Positions 25,268-39,500 of a DNA stretch of 64,000 nucleotides are shown here, piece after piece. Under the pieces are notes generated by a model. It was given only the letters and a program-made list of their open reading frames with translations, was not told the origin of the DNA and ran no database searches. A program made the position numbers and the translations under genes. Source of the stretch: Allodiplogaster sudhausi (Eukaryota > Nematoda > Chromadorea > Rhabditida > Diplogasteridae). Each line of letters starts with the position of its first letter. The first letter of the stretch is position 1. The DNA is taken from NCBI GenBank assembly GCA_945643635.1, contig CALZFC010000058.1:1921001-1985000 (forward strand), in the 5' to 3' direction.

Positions 25268-27172
25268 CTTCGCAACTGAACAAGGGCAAAACCAGACTTT
25301 TTAATTTAAAAACAGGAAATGTGTAATGCATAAGTTATTCAAGCAAGGGATACTCCGTATGATTTACAGCCTCTCTTCATCGATGGTTATCTACTAAATA
25401 TCATATGCGCAGTTATGGACAAGTTGCTAGAGGAGAATGAGTCGCACTGAATTGATTATCAGGAAACGAGAGAAAGGGGAAATTGAGAAAAAAGACAAAC
25501 AGAGCAATGAGAATGAAAAATATGACAACTAAAAACATCTGAAGATATCATTTCTCGCATTCTCCTGAAAATGTATTTCTTTCTCGTTATCTAAATTCGA
25601 ATCCGACATGCTTTTTTTTCTTTAAGATATTTTACACTGCCTGTTCACAAGGAATTGTTGACGAGAATTTTTCATAATAGTTATGAAGAGTGTAACACTC
25701 TATTTCCACTGGTATTCGACTGTTTCCCTTGAATTGCCTCGTCCTTCATACATAGAATTCAGTCTCTTGTTCTGGCTCCACTGATCTGTGAGTGATGACC
25801 GCACATAACAATATAATGGAGATCTGGTTGGCAAAAATATCACTCTCACTCTCATTTTTGAATTTTCTGTCTAACTCTTTCTTTCTCTCACGCAGTCTCT
25901 CCCTTTCTTTCGCTCTCTCCTCATCTGACTCTTTCTCTCTCTCTCTTTCTCTATCGATCTCTATCTCTCCCCTAGGATACTCTCTTCATGAAGGAACTAT
26001 TCTCTGAAACACCATGAGCAAGGTAAGAGAACACGGAATATGGATGGGAATAACAGAAGAGATCCTTCTACTTCACATTTTCACGCGAATGCGACGCAAG
26101 TCCATCCATGTACATGGAAAATACATTCAAAGAAGTGACACAAGGAATGAGATGACGTCATCCACATTCGTACTTGAATTATGGTTATGGAAGCCATGTG
26201 AACTCGTAGCATCAATGTTCAGAGGATTCAATTCCTATTAATGTAGCGCCATAGAACGTTGTCATGAAGAAAGAAGCGAATGATCAAGAACGAATACTCG
26301 GAGGAAGACAGTGACGAGAGCAGGCCGAGCACTGCATTTCGATTTAATTCGTTCATAGATTTTATTTTACATTACCACATGATATGTTTATTTGAATCTC
26401 TTCGAATGTTAGTGTACGTACATATATATGTATGTGGAGTGTTTCAAGGAATCTTCGACCAAAAGTGCTTCGGATTTGACGGAAACGCGTTCTGCTATTC
26501 TCTTGCTGTCGTACTCTCATTTATTCAATCTCCCGGACACCAGAAATATTCGTAACGAGGGAAAACCGTTGTAATTCTTTTCATATCGACCATTTGAAAA
26601 CCAAATCTTGCCCACCGACCAATGTCAATTTCAAACGGTGTTGCTCCTGGGCGGAAAGCGGATGCTCACGGCTATTTGTCGCAGAATGTTTTCGGGTAAA
26701 GGAGAGCTGTCCATAACCTAAGAATGAGGTAGCTGAGTAGGCGTGGCCATGGGTGTCCCCCTAAAGAAGGCCACCCCTGACGGTCCCAAAATCGCCAATT
26801 CTCCACTCATAATGCTTTGATTTGAAACGGACTATGATGTTTACAACACATACCACCAAACTTTGCCCTGTAGATAGCTTTACCAACAGAGAACGTCACT
26901 ACCTTACCATTAGCATTGGAAACAAAGTGCTAATGCAATAGATTCGGAAAGTACAGTAACCGCTCTTCAAATATTAACGCGTTATTTCGTGAAGGGTTCG
27001 TTTAAATTGCAAACAAGTTCCTGTGTCTGTTTCGAACAGTGACGTGTGTTCAAATTTGTGTTACATAATGAATGCCCATGAAGAAAGTTGAAAGTTCAAG
27101 CGTGATGATGCGGGAAGGATGAGCAAGCATTCATCCTATACATCCATCATATCTCAAACGATTCTGCCAGAG

Positions 27173-27330
27173 TGAGAGAACCAGAGTGAGAGAGCAAGAG
27201 TGAGAGAGAGAGAGAGTGATGGAGTGAGAACAATCGAGAGACAAGCAGAAAGTGAGAGAGAGCGAGAGAGTGTGTGATGGAGTGAGAACGAACGAGAGAC
27301 AAGCAGAGAATGTGTGAGAGAGAGAGGGAC
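27173..27330. repeat. Tandem duplication in GA-rich DNA
   Basis: A segment beginning GTGATGGAGTGAGAAC and ending in a run of AGAGACAAGCAGA occurs twice in direct orientation (about 27217-27252 and 27275-27308), embedded in GAGAGT-rich sequence. It appears to be a simple slippage or duplication product. Confidence 0.6.
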
Positions 27331-28291
27331 AAGCGATTCGGAAATAACGACGAATTGGTAGAAGAATCGCCACTGCTGACAATTATATGACAGGCAGCGG
27401 GAACGGAGGGAAGTATTACCCTCCATTTTTCTACCTGCTTCTGAATCGCTTCATACACTCTCTCGATATCTATCTCTTCCTCCCTCTCTTCAACCGAAAC
27501 TCGTAGGACTCTAATTCTCTCTCACCCTCCGATCCAACATACTGGGAATATATAATTCTTACCTGGCACATTTCCCGCATTCTCTCTTTCTATATTTTTG
27601 TCTCTCTCTCTCTTTCTCTTAACACCGACTGTTTCCTCTCCGTGTCCCTCTGTCTCTACTCTACACTGATCACTTACAACTTAGTCTAGTTTCTGCCAAC
27701 TCTTCCCTCTTCCCTCGTCCTGCCCGAAAATCGGCTGGGTTCTCGTTCTCTTTTTTAATCGGGACCCGAATCACACTTTCAATTCACTCTTGCATTTCTC
27801 TCTCAATTCATTCAACTGAACACTCTTCCTGTCATCATCGTCTGGAACAAATATATGCAGGTTCAGGCTTCTGTAGTGTGATGGCTTAGTTGAGACAGGA
27901 AGAGAGAGAGAGAGAGAGAGAGAGGTAGAGAGAGAGAAAGTGGAAGAGAAATAGAGAGAGAAAGAAAGATAGAGAGAGAAAGGGAGAGAAAGATAGAGAG
28001 AGAGAGGATGAAATAGCAGTTGAAAAAGAGGGATAAGATGCGGAATGTTACGGTCTATGAGAAGATGGAGCCAGAAAAATAATGTTCACATTTGTACATT
28101 TGATGGCCACGTTTGGATGAGAGAAATAGAGGAGTCCGCTTCTAGAAAATGCTGATTATTAGATTCCATAGAAATCGCATGAACGGTACGCATTGCCCTG
28201 CCTGCCACGAGTTCAATCGCAAACTCTTCTCCTTCTTCTCACTCTCTCCCTCGCCCTCTCTCTCTCTCCGTCTCTCTCTCTCTGTACCTCG

Positions 28292-28328
<37 letters not shown>

Positions 28329-29012
28329 CGTTTCCATTTCTCCCTACCCTTCTCTTTTTGTGCTGGCCCAAGTCCCTCCTATACCTCTCTGCTCTCCTCG
28401 ACTCCTCTGAGTTATTTCCGTGCAAATTCCATTCTCAATGGAAGCGCATTGGCCGGGCCCATTTTTTAAACCAATCTCTTCCTTTCTAAATCCACATTCT
28501 TCAATCTCAGGGACATTTCCAACTTTGCAAACTTACTTCTTTTCTCGTCTGCGCTCTCTTCAACCAGCGTTCTCTCTTCTAGTCTCCGATCATCAGCTCT
28601 TTCTTCATCTCATTTGTACCTCTCTCTCTCAATCTCTCCTTTTCTCTGGTTCTCTCACTTCGTCACACTCTCTGAGTCTCTCTCGCAGAACATGGCACGC
28701 TTCTCTGGTTTACTTAGCCGTTTCGGCATCAGCCAGGTTCCAGGCAGTGCTCCCATTTTACCACATCAGAAACTGGTCTCGAGTATTATTCTTAATGCTG
28801 TCATATAAGGGAGGTTACCGTCTGTTGTTAGGCCCATAAATCCCTTGATGGCCAGCGAGGTCAGGAGGGCCATTTCGAAAAGGCAGCCATTTATTTGTTT
28901 TTCTTTCCACATTCACTTCCTTATCATGATCAACGGGTACTAATTCACCTAGTGAATTTTTATACTCATTTTCATAATGGTACAAACCAATTGCTCTCGT
29001 TCCGTATGCCTT

Positions 29013-29061
<49 letters not shown>

Positions 29062-29869
29062 TCTCTCTCTCTCTCTTCTCTCTCTCTCCATCAGTGTTCT
29101 ACCACTATGTCATTGGAGTCTTCAACCATTCCAATGGCATGGCAGATGAGTGTTGGTTTCCTCTCTCTTTCCTTTGTTCTCATCGAGTGGTTGAACTGAT
29201 TGCAATAGCCGCCAGAAAGTGTGCCGGTCACATTCTTCATTCCCAATTCTTATTTTCACTTATGCTCCCTTTCTGAAGAAGAAACAAACACCAACTCGTG
29301 TAATCAAGTTTTCTGCGACGGAGAAATTCTTTCTGAGATGATGGGAATCTGCAAAGAATGTCACGATTAAAAGTGACTGCCAATTCGTTTCAGCCAAGTC
29401 GGCATTTGGATTCGATATCCGTTACATTTTAAATTGAACCCAGTTTGATCGCTTACAGGTTTCAATTACAAAATAGAATTACCCAGATTCCTTAACGAGA
29501 TTGCGAAGGTAGAGAAAAGGTAAATTTAACAGGAATAGAGAGAGAAGAGATTGAATCAAAGAAGGTAAACTCATGACACAATAGATTGAGGTTTTCTGCC
29601 CTTCTCTGTGTGCCCAAACTTATTCGAAGAACATTAGCAAGAGAAGACAGGCGAGCGATTACAAGATATCGATGTTTCATTTCTTTTTCTCGCTAAGTCA
29701 GTCTCAATGGGTGCTTCTTCTATTGTTACTCTGACAAGTAAGCTTACTGCTTAACTACTATTGTTGTCGCCCCATTAAGTGAACCCTCCTTCACAGAAGT
29801 TATGTATATGCCCATTGCAGTATTTTTTTATCATCTTTAAGAAATTCTTCTCTTCTTTTCTCACTTCCT

Positions 29870-29882
29870 CCCCCCCCCCCCC
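29870..29882. repeat. C13 homopolymer
   Basis: Thirteen consecutive C after TCACTTCCT. Comparable runs are C11 at 43315-43325, C22 at 45120-45141 and about C9 at 59934-59942. All are outside recognised exons. Confidence 0.9.
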
Positions 29883-29997
29883 TCGCACTGATTCCTTCGT
29901 CCACTCGTCGGCTTAGCGTCTCTTCACACAACAAGAATTACTTCGATGAACAAGAACTATGAACTAACGATGCAGTAAGCAGAGAGGAATATATGAA

Positions 29998-29999
<2 letters not shown>

Positions 30000-30050
<51 letters not shown>

Positions 30051-30053
30051 GAT
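30000..30053. repeat. (GA)n microsatellite
   Basis: About 50 bp of nearly pure GA between 30000 and 30053, in an intergenic region. Confidence 0.9.
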
Positions 30054-31799
30054 GAAGAGAAGGGAACCAGGGCGCAGAGATGGAAAGTGAGTCAGCGTTG
30101 TGCCTCAGCTGAGAGAATATCATCGAGTACTGATAAGGAGATCCGCTCGGCCTAATAGCAGCCTCTTTTCTTTCAAACGATCTCCAATGAACATCTGCGA
30201 GTGCCGCAACCCTCTTTCGGTCTCTCGTTTATTGTAGCCATGTTCATAATGAGAGAAGATGTGATAGGATGAATGGGAGATCAATCTCTTTATTTTGGAC
30301 GAGATCATGAAAGTTCCTGAATGTCTTCTTATGGAAGGAATGGATAAAAATGTGTAAATGTACATATGCATGTTCCTTTGATCAACGAATTCTCCATCAA
30401 ATATCATTTCCCGCTCTTTCCCCTAATCACGGATTCTTGACGTCTTTGTATTAATAATGATCTCTAAAATGCGTGCGTAGAATTTTCGTTGATGAGAAGC
30501 TTTCGTAGGCCTTCCCCTGGGGGCTAAGCCCGAAGCTAAGCCGGCCACTCAGGGATATTATTCCTTCATTCATGTCTTCCGTCTATATCTATATTTTTTT
30601 AAACAAACATATTCATGGTAGCAGAAAGGAACGGATATGTCAGAGATGCGAAAATAAAAGTGAGAGTACGAGTCGTGAACCAAGGAATTCCTCTCCGTTG
30701 TTTCTTCTTCATCTTTACAACTCGGGAGCTTGGCCATTCCAACCAGTTCGTTCCTTTTCACACTTACTTCCGACGCCTCCGCATCTTCAAGCAGGAAACA
30801 GGTATCACATGCTTATTATTATCTTTGCCACTCTCGTGAGCGGGCTACGCGAATCACATCTTTCCATAACATCTCGCTCTCTCATATCTCTGCTCTCTCT
30901 GTTCTCTCTCTCTTTTCTCTTTCTTTCACAATCTCTGTCTCTCACCTCTTCATTCATTTGCCGCTTTCGATTCCTCTGATATTCTCTCGAATATGCGTCA
31001 GATCAGGCGGAACAGGGCTTCTTTTCAATCTATCCAACTCTCATCTCTCCTTCCCCTTTGCTCTCTTTATCATTCACTCTCTCTCTCTCCTTCTTTCTCT
31101 CTATCCCTCTCTCTATATCTATCTTTCCCTCTCTCTTTATCACTCAACTCCAGTTATATCACGACAGCTCTTCATCTATTAGAAGCGACAACCACAACGG
31201 AACTGCCAGCATCTTTCTCATTTCGATAGGCTCCCGAGAATGAAGAAGAGGTTGATCTTGTGATTGAGTGAGATCTAATGACAGTCCGATCTCACTGCAG
31301 CTTTGATAAGTTTCAGTTACGTTAGCTGCATTTTGGGGCAGTAGAACAGTTAAGGGGTGGGTCTTTTTAGAAACTGTATTGAGAGCATGGTTATAAATGC
31401 TGACATAGTTGGTTGGTCTAGTTCCCATTATAGGAAAAAATAAGTGCAATAATGAGGCTATTTTCAGAAATCCCGTTCAGTGGATGATCCTCATCGTATT
31501 TGAATAAACTCAATCCGCAAAAGCTGATGTAAAAATAAAATGTCTAAATATATACATATTTGCTATTGTCTCATTCTGAACAGCCAGAGATCGGCCGGCG
31601 TATCAAATATCTTTTCTTTGCTAATACGAGTACAGTGCAACTGTCGCTGTCTATCTCTATTCTTGTGTGCACAATTTTACTTTGCTCTCTACCTTTCGTG
31701 TTCTATCGTGCCGTTTTCATCATTTTTGAGCGCGTTTATCCTTTTTTTCTTCGTTTTTCTTTCTAACAAAGATAACAGCTGTCTGATTGAGTGTCGAAG

Positions 31800-34700
31800 A
31801 TGGTGAAAGTGGGCGAGATAACGAACGGGAATGGAAACGGCAGTGGAGGGAGCGGAACGAGCAATGGAAGTGGAGGAGGCGGAGGAGGATGGAGAGGATC
31901 TTCGCCCACTGAGATGTTCTCCGAAGACATCGTCTCTCTCGACAAGAAGAGACATCAGAAGAGCAAATCCAGGTAGGCACGATGCAGAGAGTTATCACCA
32001 AGAAATCATATGAGATTTTAAATTGCCGCGGCTTTTCGCACTCTGAAACGCGCGTTATTTTCCCGCAGTGGGTTTGTGCGACCTATCGGTCAACAGGCGA
32101 AAATGACGGTCAACGCGGTAATTCGAAACTGCATTTATTATTTTTAGGTGATCTGCTTCCTTTAAAGGAGGTCCGAGGCGAATAAATAATGTCTTGTTTT
32201 TTTCGCCTTATTTGGTCGGGTTGTGCTAGAAACTTCGATCCCAAGTGTCCCGAAGTCACAAAAACCTTCATGCCCTGAGTAAATTAACACTGTTTTCTAC
32301 TTTGAATTCCCAAATATTTTATTTTCCCGCCATTTTCAAAAATTTTTGAAAGAGCAACACTGTGGCCGCTGGGCCAACCGAGTCATGCCCATGAATTGCA
32401 TACAAATGGTGCGCGCAACCAACATTGGCCGGGTTTTTCTTAACACGTAGCCTCACCTGGCAGTGGTGCAAACCACAAGTTTCTGGGGAGAGAGGCAAGG
32501 AGCAGTAGCACCATTTCTTTTGATTCTTTACTCCGTACTTTTTATCATTCCGTCCAAATCCGTCAGGGACTTCGTGGTAGGAGTTTTTCTCTTTAGGCCT
32601 CCTTTAAGAAACTATTATTATAAGCACACTCTGCAGGAATAGCGAGTTTTATGAAGCATTATTTCTTACTAATCTAATAATAGATATTTCCATGATTGAG
32701 CGTTTGGCTCGTCTAACCAAGTTTATACGGCTATTGTAAGTTGAATTGGTAGTTTGAAGGCAACCGACATAGACAATAAGCGAGAGAAAACCGCTTAATG
32801 GGTCAGAGCAAATTTGTTTTGTGGAAGAGTGCACTTTTCAAGCCGTTCGCTCATCACACCCGCGCTTCCTTTCTTGATCCTATCGATCGCATGGATCTCG
32901 ATCCCGCTCTCCCTTTCTCACTCTCCATCCCTATCCATTCACTGCCCTGTCCTTACTTCCTCCTCCTCTCTCCCTCCTTCTCCCTCCTTCTCTCTCCTTC
33001 TCTCTCTCTCTCTATCTCTCTCTCTCTTTCTCTCTTTCTCAAACAAATCCCCTTTCCTCAACTGATGTTTTGAATGTGACGTTACGATGACCCTCTTTCG
33101 AAGAATTCGACGTCAGTTGTTAAGAAAAAGGTAAAAGATTGAATAGATTGATAGAGAGAGAGAAGAGTGGATTCTTTAGATGGTGGAAGCCTCTGGCCGT
33201 TCTCTGCTCCCTGCTCGCTCTTCTTCTAATTGGCGCAGTCGTTGTTCTCGCTTTCCTCCTCGGATTCAGGAACGTCCAGGACGACCCACCGGCTTCTCAT
33301 GATGTCAGAGTTATTTTTATCGTCATCTCTCCGCTCTAACTTTACTTTCCAAATCTGCTATTATGATTGCTGCACATATTTTATATTCGAAAATTTTCAT
33401 ACTCAGGGATATCTAAAATATTTCATCCTAATTATATAATATTAAAAGAAAGTGTTGTGTAGGGGGGTATGTATGTATGTATGTACATACATACGTTCAT
33501 ATAAATATGAGGAGCCCTCCCCTGAATCTCTATGCCTCTTATTCGTTTGGTGAGAGCAGAAAGAGTGTGTAGTCTTCTCTCTACAGAAGGATTAGCAATG
33601 CAGCCGTTCTGCTCTCACATAGCACAATGCCATTAGCAAGCTGTTTAGCAAGCGTATGGAGCTTATGGAATAGAATATTGAACTGGCCTTTGTCAGAGTT
33701 GTTTCAAATAATCTTCCCAAATGTTTATAATTTAGAAGGGAAACTTTTTATGTGATCGGTAAATAATAAGATATTTTTGTCTTCGGCTGCTTCCTCTCTC
33801 GTCAGCCGATCTCTCGCAAGGGCGTGCAAACAAAGAGAATTGCAACAAATAGGCATTCTCATTCTCTCTCCTCCCTTGTATTTGTTTTCCACCCACCAGT
33901 TTGTCTGCTCCGTTCAACTTCCTTTCTCTCACTTATCCAATCTTTACTTGCTCTTTCGGAAGATGTTTGGTGCAATTCTGGCTGGCAAGGCGACGGAGGA
34001 ATTTCTGTGATTCTGAGATAGCAAACAGAGGAATGAAGAAGCGGAGTTCCCGCTTATAACTACCTAGTTTGTTAGGGAAGCACACATGTTTATGCGACTC
34101 GAATTCGTGCCATTCTTCGCGCCTTTTTGAAATGAACCTCCTGCAACAAATCTACCTGTTGTACCTCTCCTTTCTGGCAGCCCCCGAATCTTATGGAGCC
34201 AATTCGGCGCCCTTATCTCCCAACCGGGTACGATTATCACTTTCTTGAAATAAACACGAGACTGAAAAGAAGAAATAAATAAAACAATCGTAATTATATT
34301 AAAATACTTGACTGGCTAGGAATGGCTGTTTGTGAAGGTGTCATCAGCAAGTGTGGTGCGCATCTTCGACGAAACACACCCTACGGAATCAGTGGCTGTG
34401 CCAAGCACTGAAGGGAAGACTCCAGAAGTGCACTGGGCACTTCCCTCTGGCAGCATGTACACGCAGTTCAAGAAGGCAACCATCGCTTCCGACAACGGAC
34501 TCTGCAGCGAGATTGGAAGGTCATCTCAATACATATGAAGAGCCTCCCGGAATACCCATTCATGAGTCATTTTATGCACATCTTTAGCGAAATCCACTTC
34601 CAAAATGTTTTGAGCTGTAAAATAAAGTCATAATCCAAAATAAAATTCATATTCTTGTTCCTCAGATCAAATAAACTATGGGCAGATCTTATGGCTAAGG

Positions 34701-36456
34701 ATGAAATTTTTTTTAAACGTATGAAGAGTTGTTAAGGGACGTCCTCTTCGAGGGCGGCAACGCAGTGGACGCGACGATCGCTTCTCTCCTCTGTATTGGA
34801 GTTGTCAATCCGCAGAGCAGTGGACTCGGCGGCGGATTCGTCATGACCATTTATAATAGGTATACAGGCTACGTTCTCTTTTTTTCAACATTTATTCTGA
34901 AATGATGACAATTGATGAATTCTTAGTTAGCTTCTTTGCGACAGAACCACGGGCCGATGCGTGACCGTGGACGCCCGAGAAACGGCGCCGTTGGCGGCGA
35001 CTGAGACCATGTACGTCAACGACACCAAGCAGTCTTCCGAAGGCAAGTTCTTCTTTTCAGAACAAAAGGATTGTTTTTGTTTTGTTAAATGAAAATGTAA
35101 AATGAACGGGATCCCTCGCAGGCTATCGCTCAGTGGCGACGCCAGCCGAGTTGCACGGCTTCTGGACGGCCTTCACTCGCTTCGGCTCCGGCGTCGTCCC
35201 CTGGCGCCGACTCGTCGCGCCCGCCGCCCGCTTGGCCGCCAAGGGATTCCCCGTCTCCAACAATCTCGCAGAGGTCCTTCTGAAGAAGGAGAAGGAAATC
35301 ATGGCTGACGAGCACATGAAGTCAGCACCGCTTCTTTCTCCTCTCGACCAACGTTTCTGTTCTAAGTTACAACCGCTTTTTCTCGTGAAGGAAAGAGTTC
35401 GTTGACCCTGCAACTGGCCGAGTCTACGAAGAGGGAGATCTGCTGAAGAGAGAGAATCTCGCTCTCACTCTTGACCTCATTGCCAATGACACCGACCCTG
35501 TTGGACTTTTCTATCGCCGTAAGTCTCTTCCTTTCTTACGATCAGGAGTCGGTTAGGCGCTAGGTCGTTTGAGAACCGCCGGATGAGACCACCCCGGATG
35601 AGAACTTTGGCCGGTATGATGAGAACCGACCGCGATGAGAACCAAGCCGATGAGAACCGACCGTAATGAGAACCAAGCAGATGAGAACCGACCGCAAGGA
35701 GAACCCAGCAGATGAGAACCAAGCAAATGAGAACCAAGCAGATGAGAACCGACCGTGATAAGAATCGCCCAGCTGAGAGGGATGAGATCAGAGCAGAAAA
35801 CACCAATTTTAGGTTTGCCTCGGATGAGAGGATGAGAACCGAGCGGGAAATATCGTTTCCGGGTATCTACCAGATGAGAACCGAGCGGGAAATTTCGTTT
35901 CCGGAAACGTACCGGATGAGAACCAAGCGGGAAAACTTGTTTTCGGGAATATCCCGGATGAGAACCAAGCGGGTAAAGTTGTTTTCGGGTATCTCCCGGA
36001 TGAGAACCGACCGGAAAAGTCATTTCTGGGATTGTTCCGGATGAGAACCGAGCGGAAAAAGTCATTTCTCGGATTGTCCCTGATGAGAACCGAGCGGGAA
36101 ATTCCATTTTTACGTCAACTCGGATGAGAACCGAGCGGAAAAAAAGTATTTTTTATGTATTCAACACATCATAACTGACGATGAGCACTAAAAAGTATGT
36201 AAGTACAGTGGTATTCGAATGATAAGTTTATTGCTAATATGCATATGCCATAATTATTGTTTTGTCACATCTAGGAAGAAAACGTATTTGCATAATTTAT
36301 GATACAAAATTCAAAATAAGAAAATTCTTTTCTCTGGGAATACAAAACGTGCTGATTCTTTTCACATCATAAATCATATCACTTTTGAATTACCCTACAG
36401 ATGCGCCCTATTATGTTTCTTGCACGGGCCTGTATCGGCGTCTATAGCCGATCTCC

Positions 36457-36506
<50 letters not shown>

Positions 36507-39500
36507 CGCTCGCTCTGTCTGTTAACCACGCCCATCAGCGAGTGCTGAGACTTTGAGATTGGATTGACTGTTCGGATTGGTGAGGTGCTTCTAAATAAAG
36601 GATCCAATAAAAGGTTTTGGGCATGGCATGGACAGGATAAAAGTAAAGGTACGGAAAGTATAATAAAGGAATTGTGTGGTTATTGGTAACCCGTAGAGCA
36701 GGCCCGCCCAACTTCCCTGGGCCTTGCCGAGGTAGGTCCATAAAATGTGGCCTGGCCCGCAAGCCCGTTTGAGCTCGATATGCGAAATCATTTCGTTTTT
36801 TCGCTAATCATTTTACTTCTACTCATTAAAATGAATGTTCGTAGCATGAGCATGAATAAATTCTGAATTTTAAGTAGCATTGGCCATTAGCCATTGCAAT
36901 TGTATCCCATTAAGTAAGATCTTGTATGAGAATAAAGAATATATTGTAACTTATCGTACTTTTGTTTTACCAGAATTTTTGAAAATCGGGCTCAAATGGG
37001 CCCAAATTTCTAGAGCCCTCAAATGGTCCGGGCCGGTCCAAAATTTTTGGGCGATTTGCCATCTCTGCATCCAGCTCGTATTGTATTCCCGGAGAAAAGA
37101 ATTTTCTTTATTTTGAATTTTGTATCATAAATTATGCAAATACGTTTTCTTCCTAGATGTGACAAAACAATAATTATGGCATATGCATATTAGCAGAAAA
37201 CTTATCATTCGAATACCACTGTACTTACATACTTTTTAGTGCTCATCGTCAGTTATGATGTGTTGAATACATAAAAAATACTTTTTTCCGCTCGGTTCTC
37301 ATCCGAGTTGACGTAAAAATGGAATTTCCCGCTCGGTTCTCATCCGGGACAATCCCAGAAATGACTTTTCCCGCTCGGTTCTCATCCGGGACAATCAGAG
37401 AAATGACTTTTTCCGGTCGGTTCTCATCCAGGACATACCCGAAAACAACTTTACCAGCTCGGTTCTCATCAGGGACAATCCGAGAAATGACTTTTTCCGC
37501 TCGGTTCTCATCCGGAACAATCCCAGAAATGACTTTTCCGGTCGGTTCTCATCCGGGAGATACCCGAAAACAACTTTACCCGCTTGGTTCTCATCCGGGA
37601 CATTCCCGAAAACAAGTTTTCCCGCTTGGTTCTCATCCGGTACGTTTCCGGAAACGAAATTTCCCGCTCGGTTCTCATCTGGTAGATACCCGGAAACGAT
37701 ATTTCCCGCTCGGTTCTCATCCGGGGCAAACCTAAAATTGGTGTTTTCTGCTCTGATCTCATCCCTCTCAGCTGGGCGATTCTTATCACTGTCGGTTCTC
37801 ATCTGCTTGGTTCTCATTTGCTTGGTTCTCATCTGCTGGGTTCTCATTGCGGTAGGTTCTCATCTGCTTGGTTCTCATTACGGTCGGTTCTCATCCGCTT
37901 GGTTCTCATTGCCGTCGGTTCTCATCAGACCGGCCAAAGTTCTCATCCGGGGTGGTCTCATCCGGCGGTTCTCAAACGACCTAGCGCCGTCGGGGAGTAT
38001 CTAGATTTCTGTGTATTCTATTTGCGATCTTTAACTGAATGGATATAGATGGAATGGCCCAATCGATCGCAGCCGAGTTCCACATGCACGGAGGACTGGT
38101 GACTGCGGCCGACTTGGCAGCCTACCAGACACTCGTGGAGGAGTCTCCCCTGGTGGTGGAAGATCTTCCGGGTGGACTGACCATGTGTGGCCCTCCCCCT
38201 CCTTCTTCATTTGTTATCATGCAGAGCATCGTTCGAACCATGGCCAGTCAGTGCTGGACTTCTCTCCTAGTCTTTTTGTTTCTTACATTGAATATCTTGC
38301 ATTTTTTTATTTATAAATAATTTTAAGTGTTGATGAAATAGACTAGATATAATTTGAGAATGGTACGACGGGACGTCTAAAGTGGATCTGAATGACCCGC
38401 TTGTCTACCATCGCTACATCGAGGTTCAGAAATTTGCATACGCACAAAGGATGAAACTCGGCGACTGGAAGTTCGTTGAAACTGCGCGCGATCTCGTGGA
38501 GACTATGATGACTCCGTCAGCTATTTCTTTTTATTCCTCATAGTGGAACATTATTAATGTCATTGTAAAAAAAAGTGTATTTTAAATGTTTCAGAGAGTA
38601 CATCGAGACCGTAATGAAGGCAGTGACTAACGAGTCTCAGCCAATGGATGCATACACTGACGTCATCAAGGTCATCTTTTCCTTTCATTATTTGCAGATT
38701 TCATCGCGTATTTCTATCAACATTCTATCAGTCAGATTGGGACTTTTCTCACTTTTAGGTTTTTAAGTTTGCTGGAATGATGAGAAAACGCAATTTCAAT
38801 TAAAGAGAAGAGAGGGGCTAACAGAAGTGAGCCCATCCGGGAGTGGCTGATCCTTTTTTTTTGCCCTTTGCAGAGTGTGCCCGAGGATCACGGAACATCT
38901 CACGTGTCTGCTATCGATGAGCACGGCAACGCTGTCTCCTGCACTTCCACCGTCAATCTCCTCCTCGGCTCTCTTCGCATCTCCCCCACTCTTGGCTAGC
39001 TTCCTTTTCATTTGCTGTACCTTTCAAGTAAATATCCTCTTCAATATTATGAGAATAGCATCGCTGAAATTGCAGGCATAATTTGGAACGACGAGATGGA
39101 CGACTTCTCCACACCCGGCACTGTCAACAGCTTTGGATTTGCTCCTTCGGAGACGAACTTCATCCGACCGGGAAAGAAGCCGATGAGCAGCATGGCTCCC
39201 ACTGTTCTCTACAATCCGGCTGATGGAGAAGTTTGTCTTTTTCAGTATTTCGTTCGTGTGGTTTAAAATGTTAGTGTTGAGATTAATCTCCGATTTATTG
39301 AGGTGAAAATGGTGGCTGGCGCAGCCGGAGGCTCGTTCATCATTTCCTCAGTGGCGAATACCATCATCCACACTCTCCTCTTCAATCGAACTGTCAAGGA
39401 GGCCATCGACTCCCCTCGCTTTCACAATCAATTCATGCCCTTCCGCACGGATTACGAGTACTTTGCGCCTAAGGCAAGCGATACCCGATATTTTAAAATT

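Larger units (their letters stand above)
25268..31799. other. 6.5-kb gene-poor, CT-rich intergenic region
   Basis: No exon can be defended on either strand. The region has CT-rich blocks at 25840-25975, 28235-28325, 29020-29090 and 30865-31150, GA blocks at 27898-28010 and 30000-30053, and a C13 run at 29870-29882. Open frames here are mostly Ser/Leu or Arg/Glu dipeptide translations of those repeats. Promoters for the divergent channel and GGT genes, and possibly the missing TM1 exon of the channel, should lie here. Confidence 0.5.

Noticed and set aside
35123..35413. 96-codon minus-strand frame over GGT
   Set aside because: It is the shadow of the G/C-rich GGT exon.
35553..36107. Open frames of 110-184 codons in the foldback arms (repeated MRTKQ or PLGSHP)
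   Set aside because: They arise because the 15-bp and 42-bp units are multiples of three; they occur on both strands and have no domain.
35556..37988. CRISPR-like array (regular repeats of about 42 bp)
   Set aside because: Repeats are head-to-tail without unique spacers, are mirrored in an inverted arm, and lie in an animal gene intron.
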